From the NCBI RefSeq assembly GCF_000312665.1, contig NZ_HF536773.1, forward strand, positions 925,468 through 989,467: a DNA stretch of 64,000 bases, in the 5' to 3' direction. A program made the translations under genes and the position numbers. Below, piece by piece: positions 8,031 through 15,762 of the stretch. The notes below the pieces were generated by a model. That model had not been told where the DNA came from. It made no database searches and worked only from the letters and a program-made list of their open reading frames with translations. Source of the stretch: Rhizobium mesoamericanum STM3625. GTDB taxonomy: Bacteria > Pseudomonadota > Alphaproteobacteria > Rhizobiales > Rhizobiaceae. Each line of letters begins with the position of its first letter. The stretch's first letter is position 1.

Positions 8031-9125
8031 ATGAAGATCGCTCAGATCGCACCGCTCGCCGAAAGCGTTCCGCCCAAGCTCTATGGAGGAACAGAGCGGA
8101 TTGTCTCCTATCTCACCGAAGAACTTGTCGCGCAGGGCCACGACGTCACGCTCTTTGCCAGCGCAGACTCCGTCAGCGACGCAACACTGGTGCCCTGCTC
8201 GGACGTTGCACTTCGCCTTAATCCCGCAGTCCAGGATCAGCTCCCGCATCAGCTCGTAATGCTTGAGGAAATTCGCCGGCGCGCACATGAGTTCGACGTG
8301 CTGCATTTCCACATCGATCTGTTGCATTTTCCGTTGATCCGGGATTTTGCCGATCGCACGCTCACGACCTTGCACGGTCGTCTTGATCTGCCGGATCTCA
8401 GGCCCTTCTACAAGACCTTTGCCGATATCCCGTTGGTGTCGATCTCCAACGACCAGCGCCGACCGATGCCACCGGTTAATTGGGCAGGGACGGTCTATCA
8501 CGGCATTCCGGCCGATCTCCTCCCCTTCACCGCCAAACCGCAAGGCAACTATCTTGCCTTCCTCGGCCGCATCTCCCCGGAAAAACGACCGGATCGCGCC
8601 ATCAAGATTGCGGCCAAACTTGGCATTACTCTGAAGATCGCCGCCAAGATCGATAATGCGGACAAGGCCTATTGGGAAGCCGTTATCAAGCCGATGGTGG
8701 AGAGTCATTCCAACGTCGAGTTCATCGGCGAGATCAACGAGCAGCAGAAAGCAGCATTCCTTGGAAACGCGGGAGCCTTGCTTTTCCCGATCGATTGGCC
8801 CGAGCCGTTCGGACTGGTGATGATCGAGGCAATGGCTTGCGGCACACCGGTCATTGCCTTCGGCTGCGGATCGGTTCCGGAGGTGATTGACTGCGGCGTC
8901 TCCGGCATTGTGGTTGACAGCGTCACCGAGGCGGTCGAGAACGTCGAATGGGCGCTTCGGTTAGATCGCCGCAAAGTGCGAGCAACATTCGAGAAGCGCT
9001 TCACTGCGGAACGGATGGCGCGCGACTACCTCAACATCTACCGCAAGCTTCCGGGTGTTCGTACAAAAGCCGCGCCACGTCGCCGGTCGAACGGACAAGC
9101 AGTCGGACTTCAGGTCGTCGCCTGA
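8031..9125 (+). CDS. Glycosyltransferase, GT4 family
   Basis: A 364-residue GT-B fold enzyme. The start at 8031 is chosen because it follows GAGGAGG and opens with the Rossmann-like MKIAQIAPLAESVPPKLYGG; an in-frame ATG at 7812 would add 73 residues of low-similarity sequence. The N-terminal acceptor domain contains YGGTERIVSYLTEELVAQGHDVTLFAS. The donor-binding domain begins at LAFLGRISPEKRPDRAI, and the E-x7-E motif is in EPFGLVMIEAMACGTPVIAF. It sits directly before a debranching-type enzyme (16-base gap), a pair often found together in rhizobial stress clusters. It probably adds a sugar to a glycan or compatible solute; donor and acceptor are not deducible. Confidence 0.85.
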   Translation: MKIAQIAPLAESVPPKLYGGTERIVSYLTEELVAQGHDVTLFASADSVSDATLVPCSDVALRLNPAVQDQLPHQLVMLEEIRRRAHEFDVLHFHIDLLHFPLIRDFADRTLTTLHGRLDLPDLRPFYKTFADIPLVSISNDQRRPMPPVNWAGTVYHGIPADLLPFTAKPQGNYLAFLGRISPEKRPDRAIKIAAKLGITLKIAAKIDNADKAYWEAVIKPMVESHSNVEFIGEINEQQKAAFLGNAGALLFPIDWPEPFGLVMIEAMACGTPVIAFGCGSVPEVIDCGVSGIVVDSVTEAVENVEWALRLDRRKVRATFEKRFTAERMARDYLNIYRKLPGVRTKAAPRRRSNGQAVGLQVVA

Positions 9126-9141
9126 GTTTTGAGGAGGAGCA

Positions 9142-11355
9142 ATGTCGGTCGCTTCTGCAAACCCCAATTCATCCCCCGCATCGACAGGTCTGGCGCGGCC
9201 CGTCGCTCAGTTTTTCATCCCGGCCGCCGCCTCATTGCAGGAGCGCCGGCCGCGCACCCTTAAGCACGGCGATACATTCACCGTCTTCGATCACAATGGC
9301 GACGTGCTTTTCGGGCCAGGTAGCCCGGAAGGGCTTTTTCATCGCGACACCCGATATCTCTCGCATTTCTATCTGACCATCAATCGCCAGCGACCAATGC
9401 TGTTGTCGTCGAGCTTGCGCGACGACAACGCAACGCTCACCTGCGATCTCACCAATCCCGATCTCTTTGATGACAAGGATAGGCTTGTCCTCGGCCACGA
9501 TCTCATTCACCTGCGTCGGTCTCGCTTTCTCTGGAATGGTCACTGCCACGAACGATTGACGGCAAAGAACTACGACGACCGGCCGCACCGAATTCGAATT
9601 GAGATCGCTTTTGAAGCCGATTTCGCCGATCTGTTCGAAGTCCGGGGCACGGTAAGAAGCAAGAGAGGACGTCATCTGTCGCCTGTCGTCAAACAGGACT
9701 ATGTCCTTCTCTCCTATATCGGTCTCGACGATCGGACGCGATCGACCCGGCTTTCATTCGATCCAAAGCCGGACGAACTTGGCAGCAACCATATCAGTTA
9801 TGATCTCGATCTTGCGCCGCATCAGTCCCGATCTTTGTTCATCGAGATTGGCTGCTACGAGGGCGAGCCCAAAAAACCCGGGGACCATCGATCCTTTTTC
9901 CTTGCGCTGCGAGACGCACGCAGAGCCTTACGCGCTTCCAGCTCACGTGCGGCTTCGATCGATACATCCAACGAAATCTTCAACGAGATGGCCCGTCGCA
10001 GCATCTCCGACCTCTACATGCTGATAACAGACAAATCGGAAGGCCCGTATCCTTATGCCGGTATCCCATGGTTCAGCACAGTCTTTGGCCGCGACGCGCT
10101 CATAACCGCGCTCGAGACGCTCTGGCTGGACCCTGCGATTGCCCGCGGTGTTCTGAGGCATCTCGCGGCAAATCAGGCAACGGAGATCGATCCCGCCGCT
10201 GACGCCGAACCGGGGAAAATCCTGCACGAGGTTCGCTGCGGTGAGATGGCCGAACTTGGTGAAGTTCCCTTCCGGCGCTACTACGGGAGCATCGATTCCA
10301 CACCACTCTTTGTGATTCTGGCTGGCGAATATCTCAAGCGCACCGGTGATCTTTCGAGCATCTATCCTCTTCTGGCGCATCTGGAGGCCGCCCTTACGTG
10401 GATCGACGAGTATGGCGATCGAGACGGTGACGGCTTCGTAGAGTATGGTCGACTGACCGACGAGGGCCTCATCAACCAAGCGTGGAAGGACAGCCGAGAT
10501 TCCGTCTTTCATGCGGACGGGACTTTGGCTCAGGGACCGATTGCCATCGCCGAGGTACAGGCATATGTCTACGGCGCTTGGCAAGCGGCGGCTGAAATAT
10601 TCCGGCAGATTAATCGTCCAGAACGCGCAGCAAACCTCCTGGCGCGGGCGGAGGGCCTGCGACGATCCTTCGATGCCGCCTTTTTCGACGAGGAACTCGG
10701 CACTTACGTGCTGGCTCTCGATGGCGACAAGCAACCCTGCCGGGTTCGCTCCTCAAATGCCGGCCACGCCCTGTTCACCGGCATAGCCTATCCCGAACGG
10801 GCGGCACAGGTCGCCCGTGGCCTGATGAGTGCATCATTTTTTTGCGGATGGGGCATTCGCACGGTCGCCTCGACGGAGGCACGCTACAATCCCATGAGCT
10901 ATCACAATGGGTCGATATGGCCGCACGACAATGCCCTGATCGCCAGCGGTCTTGCACGTTATGGTTTTCGAGCCGATGCCGCTCGGATCTTTGAGGGGTT
11001 GTTTGCCGCCTCAACCTACATCGATCTGCGGCGACTCCCCGAACTGTTTTGTGGACTGCCGCGTCAGCGCGCGCAAGGGCCGACCTTCTATCCCGTCGCC
11101 TGTTCACCGCAAGCCTGGGCGGCGGCAGCGCCACTGTTGTTGCTACAATGCTGCCTCGGTCTCGATTTCGAACCAAACGCATTGCAGATCAGCCTCAATC
11201 AACCACAGCTTCCATCCTTCCTAGACGAGGTGGTCTTGCAGCATATGTTGATTGGTGACGGGTCAGCCGATGTTGCGATCCGCCGTTCCGGCCGCCAAGT
11301 GGTGGTCGATGTCGTTTGCCGAAGGGGTGATGTACGCGTCCTCACGAGGGCATAG
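9142..11355 (+). CDS. Amylo-alpha-1,6-glucosidase (glycogen-debranching-type)
   Basis: A 737-residue protein with two domains. Residues about 37-235 form the N-terminal glycogen-debranching domain: HGDTFTVFDHNGDVLFG and FHRDTRYLSHF. Residues about 280-700 form an (alpha/alpha)6-barrel GDE_C domain: FSTVFGRDALITALETLW, GSIDSTPLFVILAGEYLKRTG, and WKDSRDSVFHADG, with acidic residues suited to catalysis. A strong ribosome site, GAGGAGG, precedes the ATG. Proteins of this type hydrolyse alpha-1,6-linked or related glucans and often sit beside a GT4 enzyme, as here. No glycogen synthesis genes are in the window, so the true substrate is open. Confidence 0.88.
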   Translation: MSVASANPNSSPASTGLARPVAQFFIPAAASLQERRPRTLKHGDTFTVFDHNGDVLFGPGSPEGLFHRDTRYLSHFYLTINRQRPMLLSSSLRDDNATLTCDLTNPDLFDDKDRLVLGHDLIHLRRSRFLWNGHCHERLTAKNYDDRPHRIRIEIAFEADFADLFEVRGTVRSKRGRHLSPVVKQDYVLLSYIGLDDRTRSTRLSFDPKPDELGSNHISYDLDLAPHQSRSLFIEIGCYEGEPKKPGDHRSFFLALRDARRALRASSSRAASIDTSNEIFNEMARRSISDLYMLITDKSEGPYPYAGIPWFSTVFGRDALITALETLWLDPAIARGVLRHLAANQATEIDPAADAEPGKILHEVRCGEMAELGEVPFRRYYGSIDSTPLFVILAGEYLKRTGDLSSIYPLLAHLEAALTWIDEYGDRDGDGFVEYGRLTDEGLINQAWKDSRDSVFHADGTLAQGPIAIAEVQAYVYGAWQAAAEIFRQINRPERAANLLARAEGLRRSFDAAFFDEELGTYVLALDGDKQPCRVRSSNAGHALFTGIAYPERAAQVARGLMSASFFCGWGIRTVASTEARYNPMSYHNGSIWPHDNALIASGLARYGFRADAARIFEGLFAASTYIDLRRLPELFCGLPRQRAQGPTFYPVACSPQAWAAAAPLLLLQCCLGLDFEPNALQISLNQPQLPSFLDEVVLQHMLIGDGSADVAIRRSGRQVVVDVVCRRGDVRVLTRA

Positions 11356-11380
11356 CAGGTGAACCTGCTGACCGTTTGTT
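11354..11380 (+). terminator. Weak hairpin after the debranching enzyme
   Basis: AGCAGG and CCTGCT pair around a TGAA tetraloop directly after the stop codon and are followed by a T-rich stretch (GTTTGTT). Six base pairs make it a weak terminator candidate. Confidence 0.35.
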
Positions 11381-11724
11381 CCCTGGCCCATCTTCAGGCT
11401 GGCCACCCTGCAGCCGCCTGGATGTGAAGTATCCTGGTTGGCGACAGGACTTCAAGTCCGCCTCGCCTTGTCGCGGCGGCCTACGGAGCGATGAAGCCAA
11501 CCAAACCTTTGCCGCAATATCGAACCGCAGTCTTAGCTCGGCTTCCGTCATCCTTGCGCCAATTGCCGCGGAGATCGTCCTTGGCCATTGCTGGTCAAGC
11601 TCTGGCTGCCGAGAAAATCGGTCCGAAGCGACACGCGGCAGTTAAGCCCCAAACATTTACAGCTGAAGAGTACGCGCAGGCCGTATGTATTTCATGAAGC
11701 CTGTCACTTGCACTCACTTTGGAA
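11381..11724. other. Intergenic stretch without a supported gene
   Basis: I see no convincing gene. A 68-codon frame at 11491-11697 (plus strand) begins with ATG after a poor ribosome site and has a basic, low-complexity translation; I do not call it. Confidence 0.5.
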
Positions 11725-12180
11725 CTAACGATCAGTTTGAACCGGCAGGATCGTATTGACCGAAACGGTTCCTTGAAGCACACCCCGTTTCACGTCACGC
11801 CTGCCCCTGTCAATTTCCACAACCGAATAGAGTTTGTCGTCGCGAAAGGCACTGGCATTGGATGTGGTGACATCTTCTGCGGGCGCCGCGTCGACTTCCA
11901 TAAAGTCAAGCTCTCGGCTTGATGCAACGATGCGCGCGTCCCCAGCTGTGCGGGCTGCCACGACGATAATGCCGTGATTGGTAGCATTGCCCCATCTTGG
12001 ATCCTGCGGGGCGGCGAGCGGCTCAAGACGATAGATGTTTAGCATTTCCCCGTCAGCAGTCTCGAAGGCCTCGGATGCTGCGTCACGCCTTTGAGCTTGA
12101 CTCTCAACTGACCTGCCAAAGGTTGTCCGGCTTGTCGCATTGTTCGGGTCATCACCCCCGGCTTTGGAAACATTGGACAT
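11725..12180 (-). CDS. Hypothetical protein
   Basis: A 151-residue protein from the ATG at 12180, chosen because ACGGAG lies 8 bases upstream; an in-frame ATG at 12216 lacks a site. The N-terminal 45 residues are polar and probably disordered. The rest has beta-rich segments (NHGIIVVAARTAGDARIVASS, split here only by the short turns, and DKLYSVVEIDRG) and no hydrophobic segment. I do not recognise a family. It is isolated: both neighbours are separated by more than 300 bases without genes. Confidence 0.55.
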   Translation of the reverse strand: MSNVSKAGGDDPNNATSRTTFGRSVESQAQRRDAASEAFETADGEMLNIYRLEPLAAPQDPRWGNATNHGIIVVAARTAGDARIVASSRELDFMEVDAAPAEDVTTSNASAFRDDKLYSVVEIDRGRRDVKRGVLQGTVSVNTILPVQTDR

Positions 12181-12216
12181 CGTCTTTTCTCCGTTTAAGT
12201 TGGATAACAGCGACAT

Positions 12217-12560
12217 GAGCTTTCAGTTCCCAATCATTGCGGCAGATCACCACATTGCGGGGCTTCAGACGAATTGCTCGCTGCCCTGACCCCGTCCCCT
12301 ATGCCATCCCGTCTTGGAAGTTCAGACCAAGAGATGCGTCACTTCCGAGATCGCGCGAAGGATATCTGCTCGAATGAACTCCGCCCACATCGGAGAAATC
12401 TTTAGGAATTTATTACCAATGGGCTGAGGTTTGTGTTTCCTAGGTGGGGCTCATGCAACGGGGATCCCCAACGACGTTTGGCGCGCCGATGCTCCAGCAG
12501 CTTCTCGCCGGCGGCGGGACCCTAAAACGTGTGGCCCGCCGCCGACCTACGCTCCGACTC
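12217..12560. other. Intergenic stretch upstream of hipBA
   Basis: No gene or RNA is evident. It must hold the promoter of the minus-strand gene starting at 12180; I see no clear -35/-10 pair for it. Confidence 0.4.
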
Positions 12561-12565
12561 CAGCT

Positions 12566-12609
12566 TGGAAAATTGTAAACTTCGTGCTACATATTTAGCG
12601 AATTTGTAG
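12566..12609 (+). promoter_or_regulatory. Candidate hipBA promoter and operator
   Basis: TTGGAA (12566-12571) and TACATA (12588-12593) are 16 bases apart, a plausible -35/-10 pair. The inverted repeat CTACA (12587-12591) and TGTAG (12605-12609) straddles the expected start site, where HipB-type autorepressors bind. AT content is locally higher than in the surrounding DNA. Confidence 0.4.
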
Positions 12610-12623
12610 TTTGATGGTGACAA

Positions 12624-12959
12624 ATGCCTACTCCACATACCCCTCCAGCGGCCGTTCGCCGCGCGCTGCGGAAGCTTGGCGCGGATATCCACGACGCCCG
12701 CCGGCGCCGCAAGCTGCCTATGGCGGTCGTGGCTGAGCGCGCTTTCACATCTCGCTCGACTCTGCAAAAGGTCGAAGCCGGCGATACTAATGTCAGCATC
12801 GGTATCTATGCCGGCGTCCTCCAGGCCCTCGGTCTGCTCGAAGGTCTGGGCAAAGTGGCCGACATCAGCAACGACAGCGTCGGACAGGTGCTGGCCAGTG
12901 CCGATCTGCCCAAGCACGTTCATCTAAAGCGGCCAACCGGATCGTCCCGCGATGGCTGA
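12624..12959 (+). CDS. hipB: HipB-type XRE antitoxin/regulator
   Basis: A 111-residue helix-turn-helix protein. The HTH spans about residues 17-75, with the core MAVVAERAFTSRSTLQKVE and the DTNVSIGIYAGVLQALGL segment that follows in Cro/XRE folds. The C-terminus ends LKRPTGSSRDG. It overlaps hipA by 8 bases, so the pair is translationally coupled. HipB proteins bind and neutralise the HipA kinase and repress their own operon; this one has a candidate operator immediately upstream. The ribosome site is modest. Confidence 0.85.
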   Translation: MPTPHTPPAAVRRALRKLGADIHDARRRRKLPMAVVAERAFTSRSTLQKVEAGDTNVSIGIYAGVLQALGLLEGLGKVADISNDSVGQVLASADLPKHVHLKRPTGSSRDG

Positions 12960-14199
12960 CTTCGAGGTACATATCGATCTGCATGGCAGCATGCGCCGGA
13001 TAGGATTGGCGAGAGGCAATCGCGTCCGCGGCGCAGAAACAATTCTCTTCGAGTACGACGTTGCATGGCTTGAGGATCCGGACCGCTTCTCGCTGGAGCC
13101 TGCCCTTGCACTGACGCGTGGCGCCTTCGCTCCTCCTGCCGGACTGGCGACCTTCGGCTCGATCGGCGACTCGGCGCCGGATACCTGGGGCCGCCGCCTT
13201 ATGCAGCGCGCCGAGCGTCGCCTAGCCGAACGCGAGAGCCGCGCCCTTCGTACACTCGCGGAAAGCGACTACCTGCTCGGGGTCGCAGATGCGACGCGAC
13301 TCGGTGCGCTCCGGTTCCGCTGGGTTGGCGATGAGACCTTCCAGGCGCCGATAGGGGCCGACGTTCCGGCCATGATTGACCTTGGCCGCCTGCTTCAGAT
13401 CACTGAGCGGATTCTTCGGGACGAGGAGACCGACGAAGACCTTCAACTAATCTTCGCGCCCGGCTCCTCCCTTGGCGGTGCGCGGCCGAAGGCCTCGGTC
13501 ATCGATCAACATGGCCATCTCTCCATCGCCAAATTTCCGAAGGAGACCGACAGCTACAGCATGGAAACCTGGGAGGAGATCGCGCTGCGGCTGGCCGGCC
13601 AAGCCGGCATCGCCACTCCGCAACACGAACTTGTCGAAGTCGCTGGCAAGGCGGTGATGCTATCGCGGCGCTTCGATCGCGATGGCGTAATCCGCGTTCC
13701 GTTCCTGTCCGCAATGGCGATGATGGCCGCCAAGGATGGCGACCGTGGCAGCTACCCCGAGATCGTCGACGCCCTGGCCCGGCATGGCGCGCAGGGAAAG
13801 ACGGACGCCCACGCGCTCTATCGGCGCGTCGTCTTCAATGTGCTGATCTCCAATGTCGACGATCATCTGCGCAACCACGGCTTCCTCTGGCTCGGCAAAG
13901 CTGGATGGTCCCTCTCGCCTGTTTACGACCTCAATCCAGTGCCGACCGATCTCAAGGCGCGCGTGCTGACGACAAACATAGATCTCGACGAGGGTACCTG
14001 CTCGCTCGATCTGCTCGAACACGCGTCGCAGTATTTCGGGCTCACCCTGACGCGGGCCCGCGCGATCATCAAAGAAGTCGCGACGGTGACCGCGACGTGG
14101 CGCGAGACCGCCAAGGCAGTTGGCGCCCGGTCGGCCGAAATAACCCGCATGGCCAGCGCTTTCGAGCACGACGATCTCACACGGGCGCTGGCGCTATGA
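12952..14199 (+). CDS. hipA: HipA-family serine/threonine kinase toxin
   Basis: A 415-residue protein with the HipA fold. It has the N-terminal subdomain (about 1-110), the Gly-rich loop with PGSSLGGARPK (about 168-178), the ATP-binding lysine in HLSIAKFPKE, the catalytic loop NVDDHLRNHGF (about 300-310) with Asp and Asn, and the metal-binding motif YDLNPVP (about 324-330). In E. coli HipA phosphorylates glutamyl-tRNA synthetase and induces dormancy; the target of this homologue is unknown. All catalytic motifs are present, so it should be active. The length is close to the usual 400-440 residues. Such modules are common on rhizobial plasmids, where they can aid replicon maintenance. Confidence 0.9.
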   Translation: MADFEVHIDLHGSMRRIGLARGNRVRGAETILFEYDVAWLEDPDRFSLEPALALTRGAFAPPAGLATFGSIGDSAPDTWGRRLMQRAERRLAERESRALRTLAESDYLLGVADATRLGALRFRWVGDETFQAPIGADVPAMIDLGRLLQITERILRDEETDEDLQLIFAPGSSLGGARPKASVIDQHGHLSIAKFPKETDSYSMETWEEIALRLAGQAGIATPQHELVEVAGKAVMLSRRFDRDGVIRVPFLSAMAMMAAKDGDRGSYPEIVDALARHGAQGKTDAHALYRRVVFNVLISNVDDHLRNHGFLWLGKAGWSLSPVYDLNPVPTDLKARVLTTNIDLDEGTCSLDLLEHASQYFGLTLTRARAIIKEVATVTATWRETAKAVGARSAEITRMASAFEHDDLTRALAL

Positions 14200-14344
14200 C
14201 GAGGAAGTCCCCTCACAGCTTTTAGCCAGCGACAGCGACCCATCGCTTCACCGTCGATTTGGAGGCGGTCTCAGACCTCTCCTCGGCAAGTCGATCATCA
14301 TAACCAGCGGGTGGTGGATGGTAGATGATGCGGGTGACAGGTTT

Positions 14345-14851
14345 TCAGGGCTCGTCAACGCGCTCAAGTTCGAAGAAATAGACCCGCGCCTCGCCGGGGA
14401 TCGTCATTGCCCCCATGACCCTGCGCTCATCGATCCGCCGGAAATGATCGACGATCGGCTGGTCGTCATAGGCCATCGCCGCACTCTCGACACCCCCAAA
14501 CATCATGGTCTTTACGGAGGCGACCGGCCCCCTGGCGCGCAGCCGGCGCTGGAGATAGGAAAACAGGTTTCTCGCGATGCGGGTCCGGCCGAGCCCATGG
14601 AAGCGAAGTGCCAGGCGAAGTGGTATCCATTTCGGATTGATTGCGATCAGGCGCCGTTCGCCTGCACGAAACAGCAAGGCATCCGCGCGCATGTCAGACG
14701 TGAACCGCTTGCCAAACCAACCGAGATTTTCGAGCACCCCGTCGAAGGGATGCCCCGACTGTATGCCGCGTCCCTTCCACAGACCGACGAGTTCGCGTGG
14801 CTGGACCGGCGGCAGGCTTCGAAAGGCCTCAAGGGTCTGCAGTTCTCTCAC
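14345..14851 (-). CDS. GXWXG / DUF4334 domain protein
   Basis: Residues matching LVGLWKGRGIQSGHPFDGVL followed by GWFGKRF are the GXWXG domain, and the C-terminal half (PKWIPLRLALRF, then FGGVESAAMAYDDQPIVDHFR and YFFELERV) fits DUF4334. I place the start at the GTG at 14851 (168 residues), which has AAGGA upstream. An ATG at 14899 would overlap the upstream gene by 71 bases, giving 184 residues. The function is unknown; the family is small, soluble and lipocalin-like by appearance. It is the last gene of the minus-strand run that starts with the small gene ahead of ligD. Confidence 0.72.
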   Translation of the reverse strand: MRELQTLEAFRSLPPVQPRELVGLWKGRGIQSGHPFDGVLENLGWFGKRFTSDMRADALLFRAGERRLIAINPKWIPLRLALRFHGLGRTRIARNLFSYLQRRLRARGPVASVKTMMFGGVESAAMAYDDQPIVDHFRRIDERRVMGAMTIPGEARVYFFELERVDEP

Positions 14852-15731
14852 CGGATGATTTGTCCTTGCGCTCTTCGGCTCGCCGCCTGGATCTCGCATT
14901 GCGTCGCGCCACTCGCAACTCTTCCAGGGTTGGCATCCACCAGCCGCGGTCGAGTTCGCTTTGTTCCGGTGGCGACCGGGCCGGCCAGGTGGTCACCAAT
15001 TCTTCCAACCTGCCTGTTCGCCAGGACGCCCAGACATATTCCTTGCCATCCGCCGCAGGAAAGTAGAAGGCATCGATCATCGCCTGCTCGGCCAGCTCGC
15101 CGTCCGTGCCGGTGAAGAAAATGACGCCGACATGCGTGCCGATCGCGCGCTCGAGCGGCGGGTTGTCATCGGCAGGAACCGGATATCGCTTTTGCCGGCG
15201 TTCCCTGGTCCTTGCCTTGGACGCCGCCTCTTCCTCCGTCCCCTTGATGGCCTCACGCCTTGCGCGACGGGCCTCCGGCTCGCTGCGCAAGGCGGCCGCC
15301 TCGATTGCCGGCCAGCGCTGACGCAGTTCCTCAAACGAGCGATATGGAACGGTCCAAAGACGGCGGTCAGCGTCCCAGCGCGCATGCGGGATTTCCCGGA
15401 TCTCGTCGATGACGCGCCGTGAATAGGGCGTACGGATCTGGAAGGCCGCCGGTGCTGCTTCGAGATAGCAGCTTTCAATCCTGTCGAAGGCGAAAGCATC
15501 CCGCCCTTTCTCGTCGGCGAACCTGTCTGCCTCGGCCTCGATCTCAGCCAGCCAGCGGCCGATGCGCTTCTCGGCGGTGCGGCCGGGCACGAACCAGGCA
15601 TTGAGGCGGTCGTTCCACCGCGCACGTGGGAATGCCTGCCGAAACCGCTCAATGCTTATCCGGTCGTGCGGCAGATCGGTCGTTGCACCCTCACGTGGGG
15701 GGTTGGATGTATCCTTCGTTTCCTTTTCCAT
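14829..15731 (-). CDS. Protein with two HARP-like repeats, ligD-linked, unknown function
   Basis: A 300-residue soluble, highly charged protein. Two similar segments occur: about residues 25-67 (ISIERFRQAFPRARWNDRLN then AWFVPG) and about 96-142 (FQIRTPYSRRVIDEIREIPH then ARWDADRRLWTVP). Each has the pattern ARW-D-R-x-W-x-VP, resembling HARP modules known from SMARCAL1-type annealing helicases. A central Arg/Glu-rich linker precedes a third domain with EYVWASWRTGRLEEL. No helicase motor is present. It starts 31 bases after the ligD stop on the same strand, suggesting a role in end repair. The HARP link is my inference from the motif, not a search result. Confidence 0.6.
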   Translation of the reverse strand: MEKETKDTSNPPREGATTDLPHDRISIERFRQAFPRARWNDRLNAWFVPGRTAEKRIGRWLAEIEAEADRFADEKGRDAFAFDRIESCYLEAAPAAFQIRTPYSRRVIDEIREIPHARWDADRRLWTVPYRSFEELRQRWPAIEAAALRSEPEARRARREAIKGTEEEAASKARTRERRQKRYPVPADDNPPLERAIGTHVGVIFFTGTDGELAEQAMIDAFYFPAADGKEYVWASWRTGRLEELVTTWPARSPPEQSELDRGWWMPTLEELRVARRNARSRRRAEERKDKSSGERTADP

Positions 15732-15762
15732 GTGACACTAACCGGAAGCCGCTCTTCGGAGA

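Noticed and set aside
11491..11697. 68-codon plus-strand frame after the debranching enzyme
   Set aside because: Poor ribosome site, basic low-complexity translation and no neighbour logic.
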